Under the pieces are notes generated by a model. The model was not told the origin of the DNA, made no database searches, and saw only the letters and a program-made list of their open reading frames with translations. Positions 20,578 to 31,945 of a DNA stretch of 64,000 nucleotides are shown here, piece after piece. How positions within the stretch are numbered: position 1 is the stretch's first letter; each line of letters starts with the position of its first letter. This DNA comes from Aphrocallistes beatrix (Eukaryota > Porifera > Hexactinellida > Sceptrulophora > Aphrocallistidae). The stretch lies in the NCBI GenBank assembly GCA_963281255.1, contig OY725505.1, positions 682,001 to 746,000 on the forward strand, given 5' to 3'. Position numbers and translations under genes: made by a program.

Positions 20578-20580
<3 letters not shown>
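20209..20580. mobile_element. MITE with GAATAAGCGCCGGG ends
   Basis: The left end TATTTCCCTGAATAAGCGCC is inverted at the right (GCGCTTATTCGAAGCAATAC). Several more AATAAGCGCCGGG copies lie inside. No coding capacity. I recall similar GC-rich ends from animal MITEs but cannot assign the superfamily. Confidence 0.65.

Positions 20581-20666
<86 letters not shown>
20580..20666. repeat. (AT)n microsatellite
   Basis: About 43 uninterrupted AT dinucleotides. It lies at the same internal place where other copies of the CRE-MITE have a short TATATA run, so it expanded from the element's own sequence. Confidence 0.97.
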
Positions 20667-20670
<4 letters not shown>

Positions 20671-21159
20671 AACGAATTGATTGGAGAAACTGTAGGTCAT
20701 GGAACGCTAATTTTTGGCATGTGGGAGTTTTTTGGCTATGGCTCCAGTAAGTTCTGAGCTCAGAGCAAAATGTTGACTCATCATGAAATTATGACGTCAT
20801 TGTCACATTTTAAAAGTTAAGCAACAGTTATTTGGGCATAACTTAGCTATTATAGGAGATAGAAGGCTGGAATTTTAATGGAATATGTATACTAACATAT
20901 CTCACATAATGTGCAACTAACATAAAAAAATAATGACTCATCACTTTGTTATGACGTCATCATTACTCATCAAAAAATTTAAAATTGACAAATTTGGTCA
21001 TTTTTCGAGTGATATTGATTTTAAAACTAAGATGGACATATTTAGAGATGATATCTCCCTTATAATTAACCAATCTCACCTCCAGTCGACCGAAGAGAGC
21101 TTCCGGAGGACACGAAGTGTCCGCCAGCCGCGCAGCGCAAGCAAGCGAAGCGCGCTTGT

Positions 21160-22520
21160 CAACTATATAATTAATTCATATTGTGAGTTCATGGTTGTTT
21201 AAGTATTCATTTTGAAAATATTATGTAACCACAATATTTATATTTACTTCACATACAACACTAGTGTATTACAATCATGTAATATTTTACTGCATATCAT
21301 TTCTATTACTCATTTATAATACCTCACTTGACAGCACTAATTGCATAAATCATTATTTGGACGCGATCGATGTCTTGTCTCGTGCCTGACTCTACTTCCA
21401 ATTACAGAAGAGTAGAACACTCGAAGTTTTCAATTTCCCAAAGATAGTCCTCTTCGTGAAAATGGTATTAAGCCATTCCAAGACGTGTGAATACTACCAG
21501 AACAACAAGATCCCAAGGGTAATTAACATCGGGACATTTCGCCTTTCCAACCTGACAAGCCTGCTGGTTGTCAGGTTGGAAAGGCGAAATGTAATTTTGG
21601 CCCTTAAGATTTTCCATTCGTCAACTTCAACCGGCTGTTAGCTTAATATCATGGATAAGAACAGTATAGACCAGAACTAAACTGTTGAGTTCTTGAAATT
21701 CGTTAATGATGTTTAGAAAATGTTCAATGTGAATCGGGTAGGGAAGAATAGTCGTTTAACGACGATCATAGGCGTAACTATTTTGTTTTTTTTCACGGTG
21801 AGCTGGGGTGGCGAGATTTGTAACATCAAACTAATGTGGCATGCCACCCCTGCCCATAGGCGTCGTAAACTTTATTTCCTACCCTTGAACTGCCCGGCCA
21901 CAATAATCCAGGGCCGTTCAGTCAGTTAATCGGGCCGTATCTTCAGCTGATCCAGCGTTACCGTCAGCCAAATGGGCCTTGAACCCTTGATCTACATGAG
22001 GAATTAGTAACAGCCAATTACCAGTACATAATAGCACTAAGCTTTTTACAGGGTAGCACCCCGCATTAGACCGAGTAGCACCCGGTATTCCCTCTGGGCC
22101 GCCCGGCCATTGTCGGGTAGCTGGGTGGGTTACGACGCCTATGCCTCTGCCACCACTGGAGTTATGCCTATGACAACGATGTATCTGCACCCTCAGCAGA
22201 AATTTAAAAGATTTATTCTGGCCCTTCCCGTACACGTACTAATATTATTCATTTGGCATGTGCTACTATGAATCAGAACATTGTACACTTCTAAGTAAAG
22301 TTAAGACCTATATATAATGCACTAGTATTGAAACAAGAGAATAGTAAACTGGTTAAATTCAAGAACTAATTTAATATATTCTTTGTTTATTTAGTTAATT
22401 TCACAGACTGTAGAAGTCCGGAATGTGTGACTATATCCTATTGAAAGTCCGGAGTGTGATTGTTCCTTAGTACCTTGTAGAAGTATATCGTTCCCTTATG
22501 ATGCCTCAGGTCGGTCAAGT
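21160..22520. other. Intergenic, nothing recognised apart from a hairpin
   Basis: No convincing frame. A GC-richer stretch at about 21760-22170 (GGCGTCGTAAACTT, GGGTTACGACGCCTATG) has complementary ends and may be a non-autonomous element. I could not define its borders. Confidence 0.4.
21534..21592. repeat. Perfect 25-bp-stem hairpin
   Basis: ACATTTCGCCTTTCCAACC... and its exact complement are separated by a 9-base loop. It encodes nothing obvious. Its size matches the snap-back hairpins at 16293-16364 and 50056-50114. Confidence 0.95.
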
Positions 22521-22660
22521 CAAGTCAAGTCTATCCCTCAAGCTAAGTCAAGTCTGTCCCTCAAGCTAAGTCAAGTCTGTCCCTCAAGCTAAGTCAAGTC
22601 TGTCCCTCAAGCTAAGTCAAGTCTATCCCTCAAGCTAAGTCAAGTCTGTCCCTCAAGTCT
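22521..22660. repeat. 23-bp tandem repeat, six copies
   Basis: The unit is AAGTCAAGTCTGTCCCTCAA plus GCT, with a single G/A polymorphism between copies. Confidence 0.92.
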
Positions 22661-22858
22661 CAATATTGTGATTAACTATTCTTTTGATATTTTGTCTGTA
22701 TTAAGTATTAAATAATTCGATTATGTGCGTTAAAAACCAAATAATATATCTCATTTCAATTGTTCTGATATAATAGTTAGTTTGTCAGGGTGGGTGAATT
22801 CCTAAATTGATGGAAAATTGAATTATCTACAATATCAAAATTATTGGTTTTGAAGTAT

Positions 22859-23437
22859 TTAACCAATCCATGGTACTAATTTTTGGGTGAGTGCCATTGC
22901 CTTAGTATATAGAATGCTATGGACAGACAAATCAAATTCTACTGATAAGTAAACCTCAATTGGAATATTGCTAGCATCTAGCTTCGGGCGCATAAACACT
23001 AATGTACTTGGATTCGGATACCAGTATGACCATGTTTCATAAATAGAAAGAAGTGGTAACTTATCTTGCAGGTCTTGGAAAGTGTAGATCAGAAACTTCT
23101 TATTCTCCTCAGCATTTGATATTAGGCTGAGACTCATTGCTTGAGAGAGGAGTTCATCATCTTTAGACTCGAGGGATAGACGAGAGCGTTTAGTTCCTGA
23201 GTGTGATGAACAGTAACGTGGACATCCTGGTAGAATAGATGGTACTGCACCTTCTTTTAGCTTTAAGCACTTTCGCGGGATTTCCCGATAGGTACCATCA
23301 CCGTTGGGTATTTCGTGTGTATATTCAATGTCTCCATCTTTGAAATGCTTGGAACATACATAAACAGCTTTGAGTTCATCAAGGCCATCTCTGTGGAATC
23401 TCTTACACCTGGGAGCAGAACAGCGTTTGGGTATAAG
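22859..23437 (-). pseudogene. THAP-type zinc finger protein remnant
   Basis: One open frame on the minus strand starts at PKRCSAPRCKRF, the usual THAP opening, but an ATA stands where a start ATG would be. VYVCSKHFKDGDI follows, then RKCLKLKEGAVPSILPGCP, the conserved THAP end. The gap between the cysteine pair and the C-x2-H half is only about 16 residues, far below the family norm, so part of the finger is deleted. The downstream 150 residues are hydrophobic and unassigned. THAP domains bind DNA and occur in P-element-type transposases and their host derivatives. This is probably a transposon-derived relic, though an exon with a distant start cannot be excluded. Confidence 0.6.
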
Positions 23438-24276
23438 AGTGAGTAAAAGGATTGTCTAGCTTGAGAAATAATATTTCAGAGTTTATACTTAGTAGAGTAG
23501 CCAAATTAAAAGAAGAAAATTGAAAACAGATTTGCAAAAAAGAATTTGTTACTTATTACACATATTATTTTTAACACTTATGGGTTATTTTAAAAAGAAA
23601 TTGTAAACATTTATTAATAACTAAAATGAAGTGTAATAATGAGAAAATATTCATTTAAAAGGGTTAGAATACGTTATTACATCTAACATTAGTATTTTAA
23701 ACCATTGGATAGGTGATTTTGTAGCAATTATTCAATTTGATAGTTCGGACTTTCTCCGCATCCTAGTAGGACTTTCTCCGCATCCCTAGTAGAAAATCCT
23801 CAAGTTACTGTGAGGCCTTATGTATAGTAGGCTATGTTACGCATATTTTGAAAATTAAGCAATTTCCTCATTTATTAACGTGTTTCAGTATGGAATCGAT
23901 TCTGATATTGAAATTTCTACTAATGCTGCATGGACACGAAATTTTACATGCCCAAACTGACTGAAAATTTATGTGTTATGATGGGATTGATACAGGGAAC
24001 AAATCAAATCAAATTTTCCGGTAGTTGTTGACCTGATGATCTGAATATGACCTGAAACGATCACCATGACCCGCACCAGGTATTATGAGGTAACGGGTGT
24101 ACAAACAACGACCAACCTAGTGAGGTGTCTGGATACCTACAGGTTAGTAGGTGTTTAAGCACCGCATCATGTCCTCGAGACAGTGGATGTCGGGACACTC
24201 AGGACACGCCCGGTAGCGCCGGCCCTGATCAGCTCAAGGGATTCCGGTCAGGGCTGCTCAGGTCATGATATAACAC
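23438..24276. other. Intergenic with an R1 terminus
   Basis: R1 end at 23752-23838 (CTCCGCATCCCTAGTAG ... GTAGGCTATG), preceded by a short duplication of GACTTTCTCCGCATCC. Nothing else recognised. Confidence 0.6.
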
Positions 24277-24703
24277 CAGGGTTTAATTTAGGGGATGGCG
24301 AGGGATGGCTCCCGCCATCCCTTGACATCCCTTGAAATGTTGGAAAAAGTTAGTTTATTTTGTATAATATTGAAACACAAAAACTGAAACTTCACAATAA
24401 AAATAATGACCTAATGTACATGCACTGTCAGTACTACTCAATGTAAGTAAGCAAAATACTAAAACTTTTAACAAGCACAAACGCTTTTGTTAATGCAAAT
24501 ATACCACAAAGCTACAATTTCAGAAAAATGCATTTTTGCTTCACATATTGTACTAGATTCGATCTCAGAGACCCTACCCTTCTTATTTCCAGGGGGAGGA
24601 TGCTCCCAGACAACCCTATCTCACGTAATTACGGCCTCGCCACCCCTTATTCCTCAAAACCCAAATTTTGCCATCCCTTGAGTCAATGTTTAATGAAACC
24701 CTG
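24277..24703. mobile_element. hAT-type MITE
   Basis: Ends CAGGGTTTAATTTAGG and GTTTAATGAAACCCTG are inverted and imperfect. The interior has CCATCCCTTGA copies near both ends, as subterminal repeats. No clear target duplication was found. Confidence 0.7.
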
Positions 24704-25412
24704 AACACATTGACAAGATGGGACGAGTCCCACATGAGATACAGTACCATCTCTGAATATTTCCCAATAAAAACACTGAGATTAATCCGAAAATTTGAGA
24801 AAAAGTGCCCAAATAGGGGTAGAATATCAGTTAGGACAGTTAGGCAAGTGCCTTATAACTTTCCAGGAATGCTCAACTTTGCTGCGCCATTACTAATCTG
24901 TTCAAAATAAAACAATTCATTATGACTTAATACATTTATGCAAATAGACGACAATTAAGTAAATTCCCATTGTACTACTTTTCAATATACTACGTACAAT
25001 TAAATCATTTAAGCACATCTAAATCAATGATAAAATATTGGACCACTTTTAAATCTCTACCAAAACAAGTGCCAAATATTCTGCCGTACCACTTTTTAGA
25101 TATGTATGCCACCCTTACCCATATAATAACCCAGCCATTGTAATCTTACTGATAGGCTAGGTGTCTTGTTTTCAGATTGATCCAACATTTTAAATGCTTG
25201 CTTCGCTCTATTCAAAGACTTACAAAAGTGACTTCAACAAATGATCAATAAACGAATGAAAAGAGAATGTCTCTGTTTGTAGATTTTAGTAAATCAAATA
25301 CTAATATCTCATGAAAAGGAGAGTCAAAAGGTTAGAATATAGTAAAAGAAAATGAAAAGTTAAGTTGAAAGAGAAGATATAAGTGAGGAATTGAGGGGCA
25401 AGTAAATCAATT
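24704..25412. other. Intergenic, nothing recognised
   Basis: AT-rich spacer downstream of the kinase-like gene. Confidence 0.5.
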
Positions 25413-25415
25413 TTA
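25408..25415 (-). terminator. Polyadenylation signal overlapping the stop codon
   Basis: The minus strand reads GAATAAAATTG: the TAA stop lies inside AATAAA, implying an extremely short 3' UTR. Confidence 0.55.
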
Positions 25416-26942
25416 TTCAGTAATAATTGAAGCATTTCGCTCAGCAAGCACTGATTTGATGGAAGAAAAGTTGCTATTGTCATTATTTTTCTTCCAAGTT
25501 TGAAGCTTGCTATGATCACAACGAAAAATCATGTCGTTGAGGAAATCACGATGAACAGCGTCAATATCATTCATTTTATTTAGTACATCTTTCTCCTCAA
25601 CCTTTGTTTGGCTAAATGTTGGTAGAAGAACACAGAAGATCATCAAACCTAACTGTTTGAAATCGAGGTCAGCATGGGTCCATTTAGGATCTTGCAGTTG
25701 ATCAGGAGGAGGATTAAGCAGAAATGGATATTCATCCGAATATTTAGCAATTGTCCAACTTTTATCGGCAAAATCAAAGTCTATTAGTCGGACAGTGCCA
25801 TTCTCATCAAAACAAATGTTTGGCAAACGCACATCATTATGAGCATGATTAAAATTCTGATGAAAATTAGAAAGGACAGGAATAATCTGATCAACCAAGT
25901 CTACAAGACAATCTTTTGCTTCAGTTTTGCTTAGAGGAGCAAAAGCTTGCTTTTGGAATTTGAAAATATTAGCAGAATAATTAGGAAAATTCAGAAAATT
26001 GATTGGAAATACATAGTTGTCCATATTAATATTTGGTTTATAATGATTTGTTAAATATAATATATTTAACATATTAGACAACGTCTTTTGTCTTTTATCG
26101 ATTGGAATTATCTTGTAGTAAAAGTTCTTGTCTCTCATAATAATGCTATCACTGGAAGGAACTTGTTCAAGGTCATCTTGAATATTAAAATCATGTTTGA
26201 TTTCTTCGAGATCACCATTAGAAAGTTTCATGAAGTATAAATCTTGATCAGCAACAGGCTTTAGATTTTTTTCAAAGCACTGTGCATTGAATACCTCTTT
26301 AACATCATTTAAGACATCATCTCTTTCTAAGCGTTCAAAAGTAACGGTAAACTGGAGCTTCTTCCATTCAATAACTATTTTAACCACACATTTGGCCGAA
26401 TTATTTGGAAATACATAACCACAAATGCAGGGCATTTCAAAAAATAGACGCAAATATCGGAATTGATCAATCATAAGAATCACACAATTGGCGACTGTAT
26501 CTTTAAAATTATCTTTATAAACAACTTCAATAATGAGTCCAGGATATTTTGGAGAGTTCGCACCAAATTCAATACAAATATCTGCTTTACTAGTGTCCAA
26601 TCTAATTAGGAATGGATAGATGCGTGGGAATTTTGTGGATTTGAACGCAGGAATCTGATTGTATTGACACAAAATATCCTTAGCTCCAATGTACTTTATC
26701 AGCCAATTAGACAAACGCTTCTTGGGTGTCCCATGGAATTGGACAGAATCTGGATTATGCAATAACTCATCTAAACAATATGGTTTTTTGCCAAAATTGG
26801 AACCAGAAACTTCATAAAAATCAACATCAATTAATTCATTTTTCCAAATAGGATTGGTAGTACTGACACAACTCTCACTTCTTGACTTCGATTTATTAGA
26901 TGTTCGACAATCTGAACTATTATCAGCGATATAATTTGCCAT
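25413..26942 (-). CDS. Divergent protein-kinase-like protein with a large N-terminal domain
   Basis: Intact 509-residue frame starting MANYIADNSSDC. The C-terminal 240 residues read as a shrunken kinase fold: beta-3 lysine in FYYKIIP (K277), catalytic loop HNDVRLPN (H368, D370, N375), and VRLIDFDFAD where DFG is DFD (388-390). Residues 30-215 form a separate domain with IYPFLIRLDTSKADICIEFG and PGLIIEVVYKDN, then a helix RYLRLFFEM. This outline (D121, E139, K143) vaguely recalls a restriction-endonuclease-like fold, and a nuclease-plus-kinase order is known from Crinkler-type proteins. That link is conjecture. The catalytic residues suggest a possible enzyme, substrate unknown. The stop codon overlaps an AATAAA signal. 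Confidence 0.72.
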   Translation of the reverse strand: MANYIADNSSDCRTSNKSKSRSESCVSTTNPIWKNELIDVDFYEVSGSNFGKKPYCLDELLHNPDSVQFHGTPKKRLSNWLIKYIGAKDILCQYNQIPAFKSTKFPRIYPFLIRLDTSKADICIEFGANSPKYPGLIIEVVYKDNFKDTVANCVILMIDQFRYLRLFFEMPCICGYVFPNNSAKCVVKIVIEWKKLQFTVTFERLERDDVLNDVKEVFNAQCFEKNLKPVADQDLYFMKLSNGDLEEIKHDFNIQDDLEQVPSSDSIIMRDKNFYYKIIPIDKRQKTLSNMLNILYLTNHYKPNINMDNYVFPINFLNFPNYSANIFKFQKQAFAPLSKTEAKDCLVDLVDQIIPVLSNFHQNFNHAHNDVRLPNICFDENGTVRLIDFDFADKSWTIAKYSDEYPFLLNPPPDQLQDPKWTHADLDFKQLGLMIFCVLLPTFSQTKVEEKDVLNKMNDIDAVHRDFLNDMIFRCDHSKLQTWKKNNDNSNFSSIKSVLAERNASIITE

Positions 26943-27009
26943 TAAAATAATAATAAAAGTGATCTAATTAGAAAGGAATTGGATAAGATTAGAAAGATAA
27001 ATTGACATT

Positions 27010-27134
27010 TAAGAAAAAGCCCCTCACAGACGGGCCAGAAGGGTGCTTCCACATTTTTTGGATAATGACACAATACATGTCATCCAAGGAATTCGGAATC
27101 ATACTTCTAGCCCGGCTGTGAGGAGCTTTTCTTA
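27010..27134. repeat. Hairpin-forming MITE upstream of the kinase-like gene
   Basis: TAAGAAAAAGCCCCTCACAG at the left is inverted at the right (GGCTGTGAGGAGCTTTTCTTA), giving arms of about 31 bases and a 63-base loop. It starts 68 bases upstream of the kinase ATG. Confidence 0.85.
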
Positions 27135-28034
27135 CATCAATTAAAGTTCGTAGGATTAAAATTGTGGATGTAAATGATGACGTAAGCAGAATTAATTAAG
27201 ATAAATTGTTGAGATATCTATATTGATCTACATATTGAACAATTGTTTATCTCAACTATTAAAATTTGAGCTCTAATAGGCATTTATCATTAAATTAGGC
27301 AATGATGACGCGACAATTGCCAAAGTGGCACAAACCATTGAATACAATATTAAACAAGTGTAAACATTGTGATATCAATATAAACTGTCCCTCCGACCTC
27401 TTCCACTAAACTTTTGTTGATTTCCTTCAATGGGCCTGTTTCCCTGCCACCTGTGCCACTTATGGCACATGGTGGCACACATTAGAATGTGTTCCAATAC
27501 TTTTGGCTAGGCATACACTGCCTAGCCAAAAGTATTGAATGAACAAAACAAAATTCCAATTGAAAATTTTGAGAAAAATGAGCCTCTTCGAGCATCACTT
27601 CACTTAATTGAAGTTGTATTTTAAAGTCATGCAGTTCAATTATAAGACATTCAAACTAGATATTTACAGAATTGCAGCAAACCCAAAATTACAACCATTT
27701 TTTGCAATCAAAAGGGTCGTCGTAATTAGATGTACCATTGATTCTTAAAAAATGTCGTCATAGGTTTTCAAACATTTGTGAGGTGAATCAGAACGCAAAG
27801 CCAGTTTGTAATGTAAATACTTTGAAAGATTAGTAATGGAATAATGGATAAAAAATAAGTTCTAAGTGAAATAAAGCAAGCATTCTTCCGGTAGGACAAA
27901 AGCCTTAGCTATGCTAATGATCCCGTTGAAAAATAATGAAATAAAGGAAAATAATAGGTGGCCATTGGATTAATTAAGAACGAAACACAATCGAAAAAAG
28001 AGATATCAATGAATGAGAAAATGGAGGAAATGAA
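27135..28034. other. Intergenic with a mariner-end hairpin
   Basis: The exact palindrome at 27495-27537 (CAATACTTTTGGCTAGGCA and complement, 5-base loop) resembles two fused ends of the mariner-type MITE at 31449. Otherwise nothing is recognised. Confidence 0.65.
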
Positions 28035-28053
28035 TTAGTTAGATTGATCAGAA

Positions 28054-28658
28054 ATGTATAGGGTCTTTATTCCGATGTTTTCGTCCAAATGTCCTGGTTG
28101 TGGTATGGGCATACCATTGATTGGAATCCTCGTGATGGACCTCAGGGGAGAGAAAAGCAGCAGAGGGATGAGGTTGGTTCGAGTGTTGGGGCGTGGCAAA
28201 AGAGACGTACTCTTCTCCAGGCATGGCTTGACATCTGGCCAGCTCAGTGAAGGTGGTGTGTCACCCGCGGTATGCCATGTGGTGTCTGTAATGCTCTTCG
28301 TCGCTTTCCTGGAATGGCACAAGAACAGCGAGAGCGACTCCTGAAAATCAGGAGTGTGCAGGCAGATTAAAGTCGAAGCAGCTTTACGGTAGTGCGTGGG
28401 ACAGCCGTTCGGGTCGTTGATCCCGTAGAGCGAGAGAGATAACTGCTTACATTGCTTGTGTGGAGAGATTGTGTGGAGAGAATCTGGTCCAGCTCTCTCG
28501 TTTCCGATGGGTGGCAGCTGAGCAATGACGAGCGTAGCGGAGATTGACAAGTACGTAGGTGTAGATCTGTGTCCAGGTAGATTATCGCTGGCTGGAGTGG
28601 ATATACCCAGTTTTGTGTTTCTCAATGCAAATGTAGTGAAGGCCGTCCTTATTTGCAT
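28054..28658. other. GC-richer block of uncertain origin
   Basis: Composition rises and all frames stay open for long stretches, including 207 codons on the minus strand (28035-28658). One plus-strand frame, GHTIDWNPRDGPQGREKQQ, faintly recalls the end of LINE-type reverse transcriptases. Neither strand gives a motif I trust. It is probably foreign or transposon-derived. Confidence 0.25.
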
Positions 28659-29085
28659 TGTTCTTCGCTTTCAGAACTTCGCTGATTAATATTCCCTCTA
28701 TAATCTCGGAGTGTTGAGCTTTCGCGAAGAGAATCTCTACGATGAGATGCGCAGCTTGAGAAATTTACTGCAAGAAATACTAAACAGTATACCGCCATAC
28801 AATACTAACTAACATAACGGTATATATATATGGCTAGCGTAACTGCGGGCCTACTAGTATATTCTATTTGAGGGTTTTGCCCGCATTACTGTTGCTATGT
28901 AGATGCTATGTAGAAACTCAGAGCAATAATTATTTAATGAAAATAGAAGGTATGAATGTCAGTTCGAGAAAGTAAGTAGTTTCTTTTCGTTCTACTCAGC
29001 GCATTTTTGGGGTTAACATACGAGGGGTGATTGATAAGTTCGTGGCCCAAGGTAGAATGAGTCAATTATTAGGCTATAAACACAT

Positions 29086-29396
29086 TTATTTTTCAACATA
29101 GTCCCCTTCTACACTAACACACTTAGTCCAATTAATGACATCATTGTCTGAGGCAAAGTGGCGACCACCGAGCTTCCTTTTCATCTTCGGGAAAAGGTAG
29201 TAGTCAGAGGGTGCCAAATCAGGAGAGTAGGGAGGGTGATCGACTAGTTCAAATCCACATTCATGGATTGCAGCCATAGCCACTGTGGACTTGTATCCTG
29301 GTGAAAGAGCACTCCCTTTGTCAGCTTTCCACGGCGACTTTTCTTGATAATATTCCGTAGGTGTCTAAGGAGATCAGCGTAGTAGGCCCCGGTGAT
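29086..29396 (-). pseudogene. Mariner transposase, C-terminal piece
   Basis: Frames give NIIKKSRRGKLTKGVLFHQD, with the second catalytic Asp, and HPPYSPDLAPSDYYLFPKMK with the third (D34D arrangement). FASDNDVI follows. The frame changes between the two blocks (stops near 29285). Confidence 0.88.
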
Positions 29397-29872
29397 CAGG
29401 GTTGGGTTCAATTATAATTGTAATTGTAATTCGAAAAAATTGACATAATTGTAATTGTAATTGAAGTGCATAATTGTAATTACGTCTAAATTATACCTAA
29501 AGGCTAAAGCCACGCTTACAATTCCTATACATGTGTTAATTCTTTACATTATTGTTTTGATATCGTTGTGTTCGGTGTTTCTCGGGAATTGGTAAGTTTA
29601 AGTTGACAACTTTACAAGTAAGCATATGGATTCTCTCTTTTTCATGGTCCCTGTGCACTATAAATATGTTCACCGAAGATATACACCCATCATTTTTGTA
29701 ATTGTAATTGAAATTGTAATTGTGAATATCTTCTCAATTATAATTATAATTGTAATTATAATTAGAAATTAAAGTTGCTTGTAATTGTAATTATAATTAT
29801 ATAATTGTAAATTCGAATTAGTTGTAATTGTAATTGTAATTGAATATAAAAGTATAATTGAACCCAATCCTG
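29397..29872. mobile_element. hAT-type element rich in AATTGTAATTGT
   Basis: Ends CAGGGTTGGGTTCAATTATA and TATAATTGAACCCAATCCTG are flanked by an exact 8-bp duplication, CCGGTGAT (29389-29396 and 29873-29880). Both ends carry many AATTGTAATTGTAATT copies. No coding capacity. It interrupts the mariner transposase. Confidence 0.95.
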
Positions 29873-29880
29873 CCGGTGAT

Positions 29881-30300
29881 AGTGCGACCCTTTTCAAGAT
29901 AATCCACCAGCAACACTCCTGCATCCCAAAACACCGAAGCCATCACCTTTCCTGAGGACATCACGGTCTTGGCTTTCTTGGGAGCCGGAGAATCCGGATG
30001 TTTCCACTGTTTCGATTGTTGTTTAGTTTCTGGTTGGAAGTGATGTACCCAAGTCTCATCCACGGTCACGAATCGCAGGAGAAAAATCGCGGGATTCGCC
30101 TTAAAAATGGCAAGATTGTCCCTTGACATGTTGTGGACCCACCGAGCTGACACCTTCGACATTTGGAGTTCATTGCGGATGACCGTATGGACGCGTTCCT
30201 GTGAGATACCCAGCTCGATAGCAATGTATCGCTCCGTTACTCGTCGATCCGCCATGATGTCATGAATCTTGGCAATGGTCTCCAGTGTGGTGACGGTGAC
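29881..30300 (-). pseudogene. Mariner transposase, middle piece
   Basis: MADRRVTERYIAIELGISQE is the second helix-turn-helix. SARWVHNM, FVTVDETWVHHFQPETKQQS with the first catalytic Asp, and GKVMASVFWDAGVLLVDYLE follow, the familiar mariner order. Confidence 0.92.
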
Positions 30301-30872
30301 GTAACCTTTTTGATCTAAATCAGATTTTTTTAATTTTTATTGCTTTTTGCAATTCATTTCACATTTTGTCATATTATTTTGGTAATAAATCCACAAGATT
30401 GAGAATCAGATAGTTTAATAGCATATTATCGATTTAATTTTGCTTGAATTCAGCATGTTTATGATCAATTGCAATAGGAAAATGTAGAAGAGAAAATTTT
30501 GTACGCAATTTTATAGAGATAGAGCATTATGTAGATAAATACAATCTTGGCCGCCGTATCGATTCCAAGACTATTCCTTAATGCTGGAATGTATATAGCC
30601 AAATGTTGAAAATATCCGCTCAATTCCTGCGCTTGATGCCAGAGCTGAATAATTTAATTTTTGATTGTAAAAAAAGCCATTGATGAATATTGTTCACTAT
30701 AGTAATATGTGTGATCATTATAATTCGAATAGAGTCGAATCTCGTTAATACGAACCAGAGAACCTTCAAAACTTGAACGTATTATCCGGAATTCGTATTA
30801 CCCGAAGTTAATTTCATGCATTTGTACAGGCTGGGGAATCAAACCTTGTTCGCTTTAACCGGTATTTTATAT

Positions 30873-31408
30873 TATCCTTACTATTAAAACTCGATTAATG
30901 TTTGTGTATATATATGTAACGAATTGATTGAAGAAACTGCCAGGCGTAGAAGGCTGATTTTGGCATGTGGGAGTCTTTTGGCTATGGCTCCAGTAAGTTC
31001 TGAGCTCAGAGCAAAATGTCGACTCATCATGGAATTATGACGTCATTGTCACATTTTTAAAAGTTAAGCAACACAGTTATTCGAGCATAACTCAGCCATT
31101 ATAGGAGATAAAAGGCTGAAATTTTAATAGAATATGTATACTAACATACCTCACATATGATAGAATTATCATCAAAAAATGATGACTCATCACTTTGTTA
31201 TGACGTAATCATTACTCATCAAAAAATTTTAAAATTGTCAAATTTGGTGTTTTTTCGAGTGATATCGATTATAACAGTAGGACAGACATATTTATAGATG
31301 CTATCTCCTTTATAATTAACCAATGTGACCCCAGGCGACCGAAGGGAGCCTCCGGCGGACACGAAGTGTCTGCCAGCCGCGCAGCGCAAGCAAGCGAAGC
31401 GCGCTTGT
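30873..31408 (+). mobile_element. CRE-MITE copy B
   Basis: Full family structure: TATCCTTACTATTAAAACTC, TGTAACGAATTGATTG, GGCTATGGCTCCAGTAAG, TATGACGTCATTGTCAC (near 31028), the second site decayed to TATGACGTAATCATTAC, then GCGAAGCGCGCTTGT. It abuts copy C without a spacer. Confidence 0.88.
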
Positions 31409-31448
31409 TATCCTTACTATTAAAACTCGATTAATGTTTGTGTATATA

Positions 31449-31928
31449 CACTGCCCTACCAAAAGTATTCGTACACCCCAATAATTCCCATACAATTTGT
31501 ATAAATCGTATCTATTTTTGGAGTCAATAGTAATAAATCAGTAACAGTTTGACTAAATTTGGCTTAAAATTCATATTCTACACACTCGATTTACTCATTT
31601 TATAGTCTTTCAACTCAATTACTCTCCTTCAAACATAAATATTTGAATATTTACTTCATTGTGCCACATAACATAAATTAATGCCACTATATATGATGGC
31701 GTTGGTGGCACTAGGTGTCACGGGTCAAAAATATTTAACTTTTAAATAGAGTACGTAATTGATTTGAAACACTATACAATGAGTAAATCGAGTGTATAGA
31801 ATATGTATTTTAAGCCAAATTTAGTCCAACTGTTACTGATTTATTACTATTGACTCCAAAAATAGATACGATTTATACAAATTGTATGGGAATTATTTGG
31901 GTGTACGAATACTTTTGGAAGAGCAGTG
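31449..31928. mobile_element. Mariner/Tc1-type MITE with long inverted repeats
   Basis: CACTGCCCTACCAAAAGTAT ... and its complement end in GCAGTG with TA on both sides. The arms run to about 150-200 bp (for example AGTCAATAGTAATAAATCAG), leaving a short unique centre with GGCACTAGGTGTCACGGG. It encodes nothing. Confidence 0.9.
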
Positions 31929-31945
31929 TATATATATATATATAT

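Larger units (their letters stand above)
20172..21159 (+). mobile_element. CRE-MITE copy A, with internal insertions
   Basis: Starts TATCCTTACTATTAAAACTC and ends GCGAAGCGCGCTTGT, the family termini. It carries ATGACGTCATTGTCAC near 20790 and TATGACGTCATCATTAC near 20950. Its 5' portion is split by another MITE (20209-20580) and a long AT array. Confidence 0.82.

Noticed and set aside
20533-20757. Frames encoding long Ile-Tyr runs
   Set aside because: They are translations of the (AT)n microsatellite.
22521-22660. CRISPR-like array
   Set aside because: The units are contiguous 23-mers with no unique spacers; it is a simple tandem repeat in a eukaryotic context.
28035-28658. 207-codon minus-strand frame as a gene
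   Set aside because: No motif, both strands are open because of higher GC content, and codon use does not resemble the intact genes.
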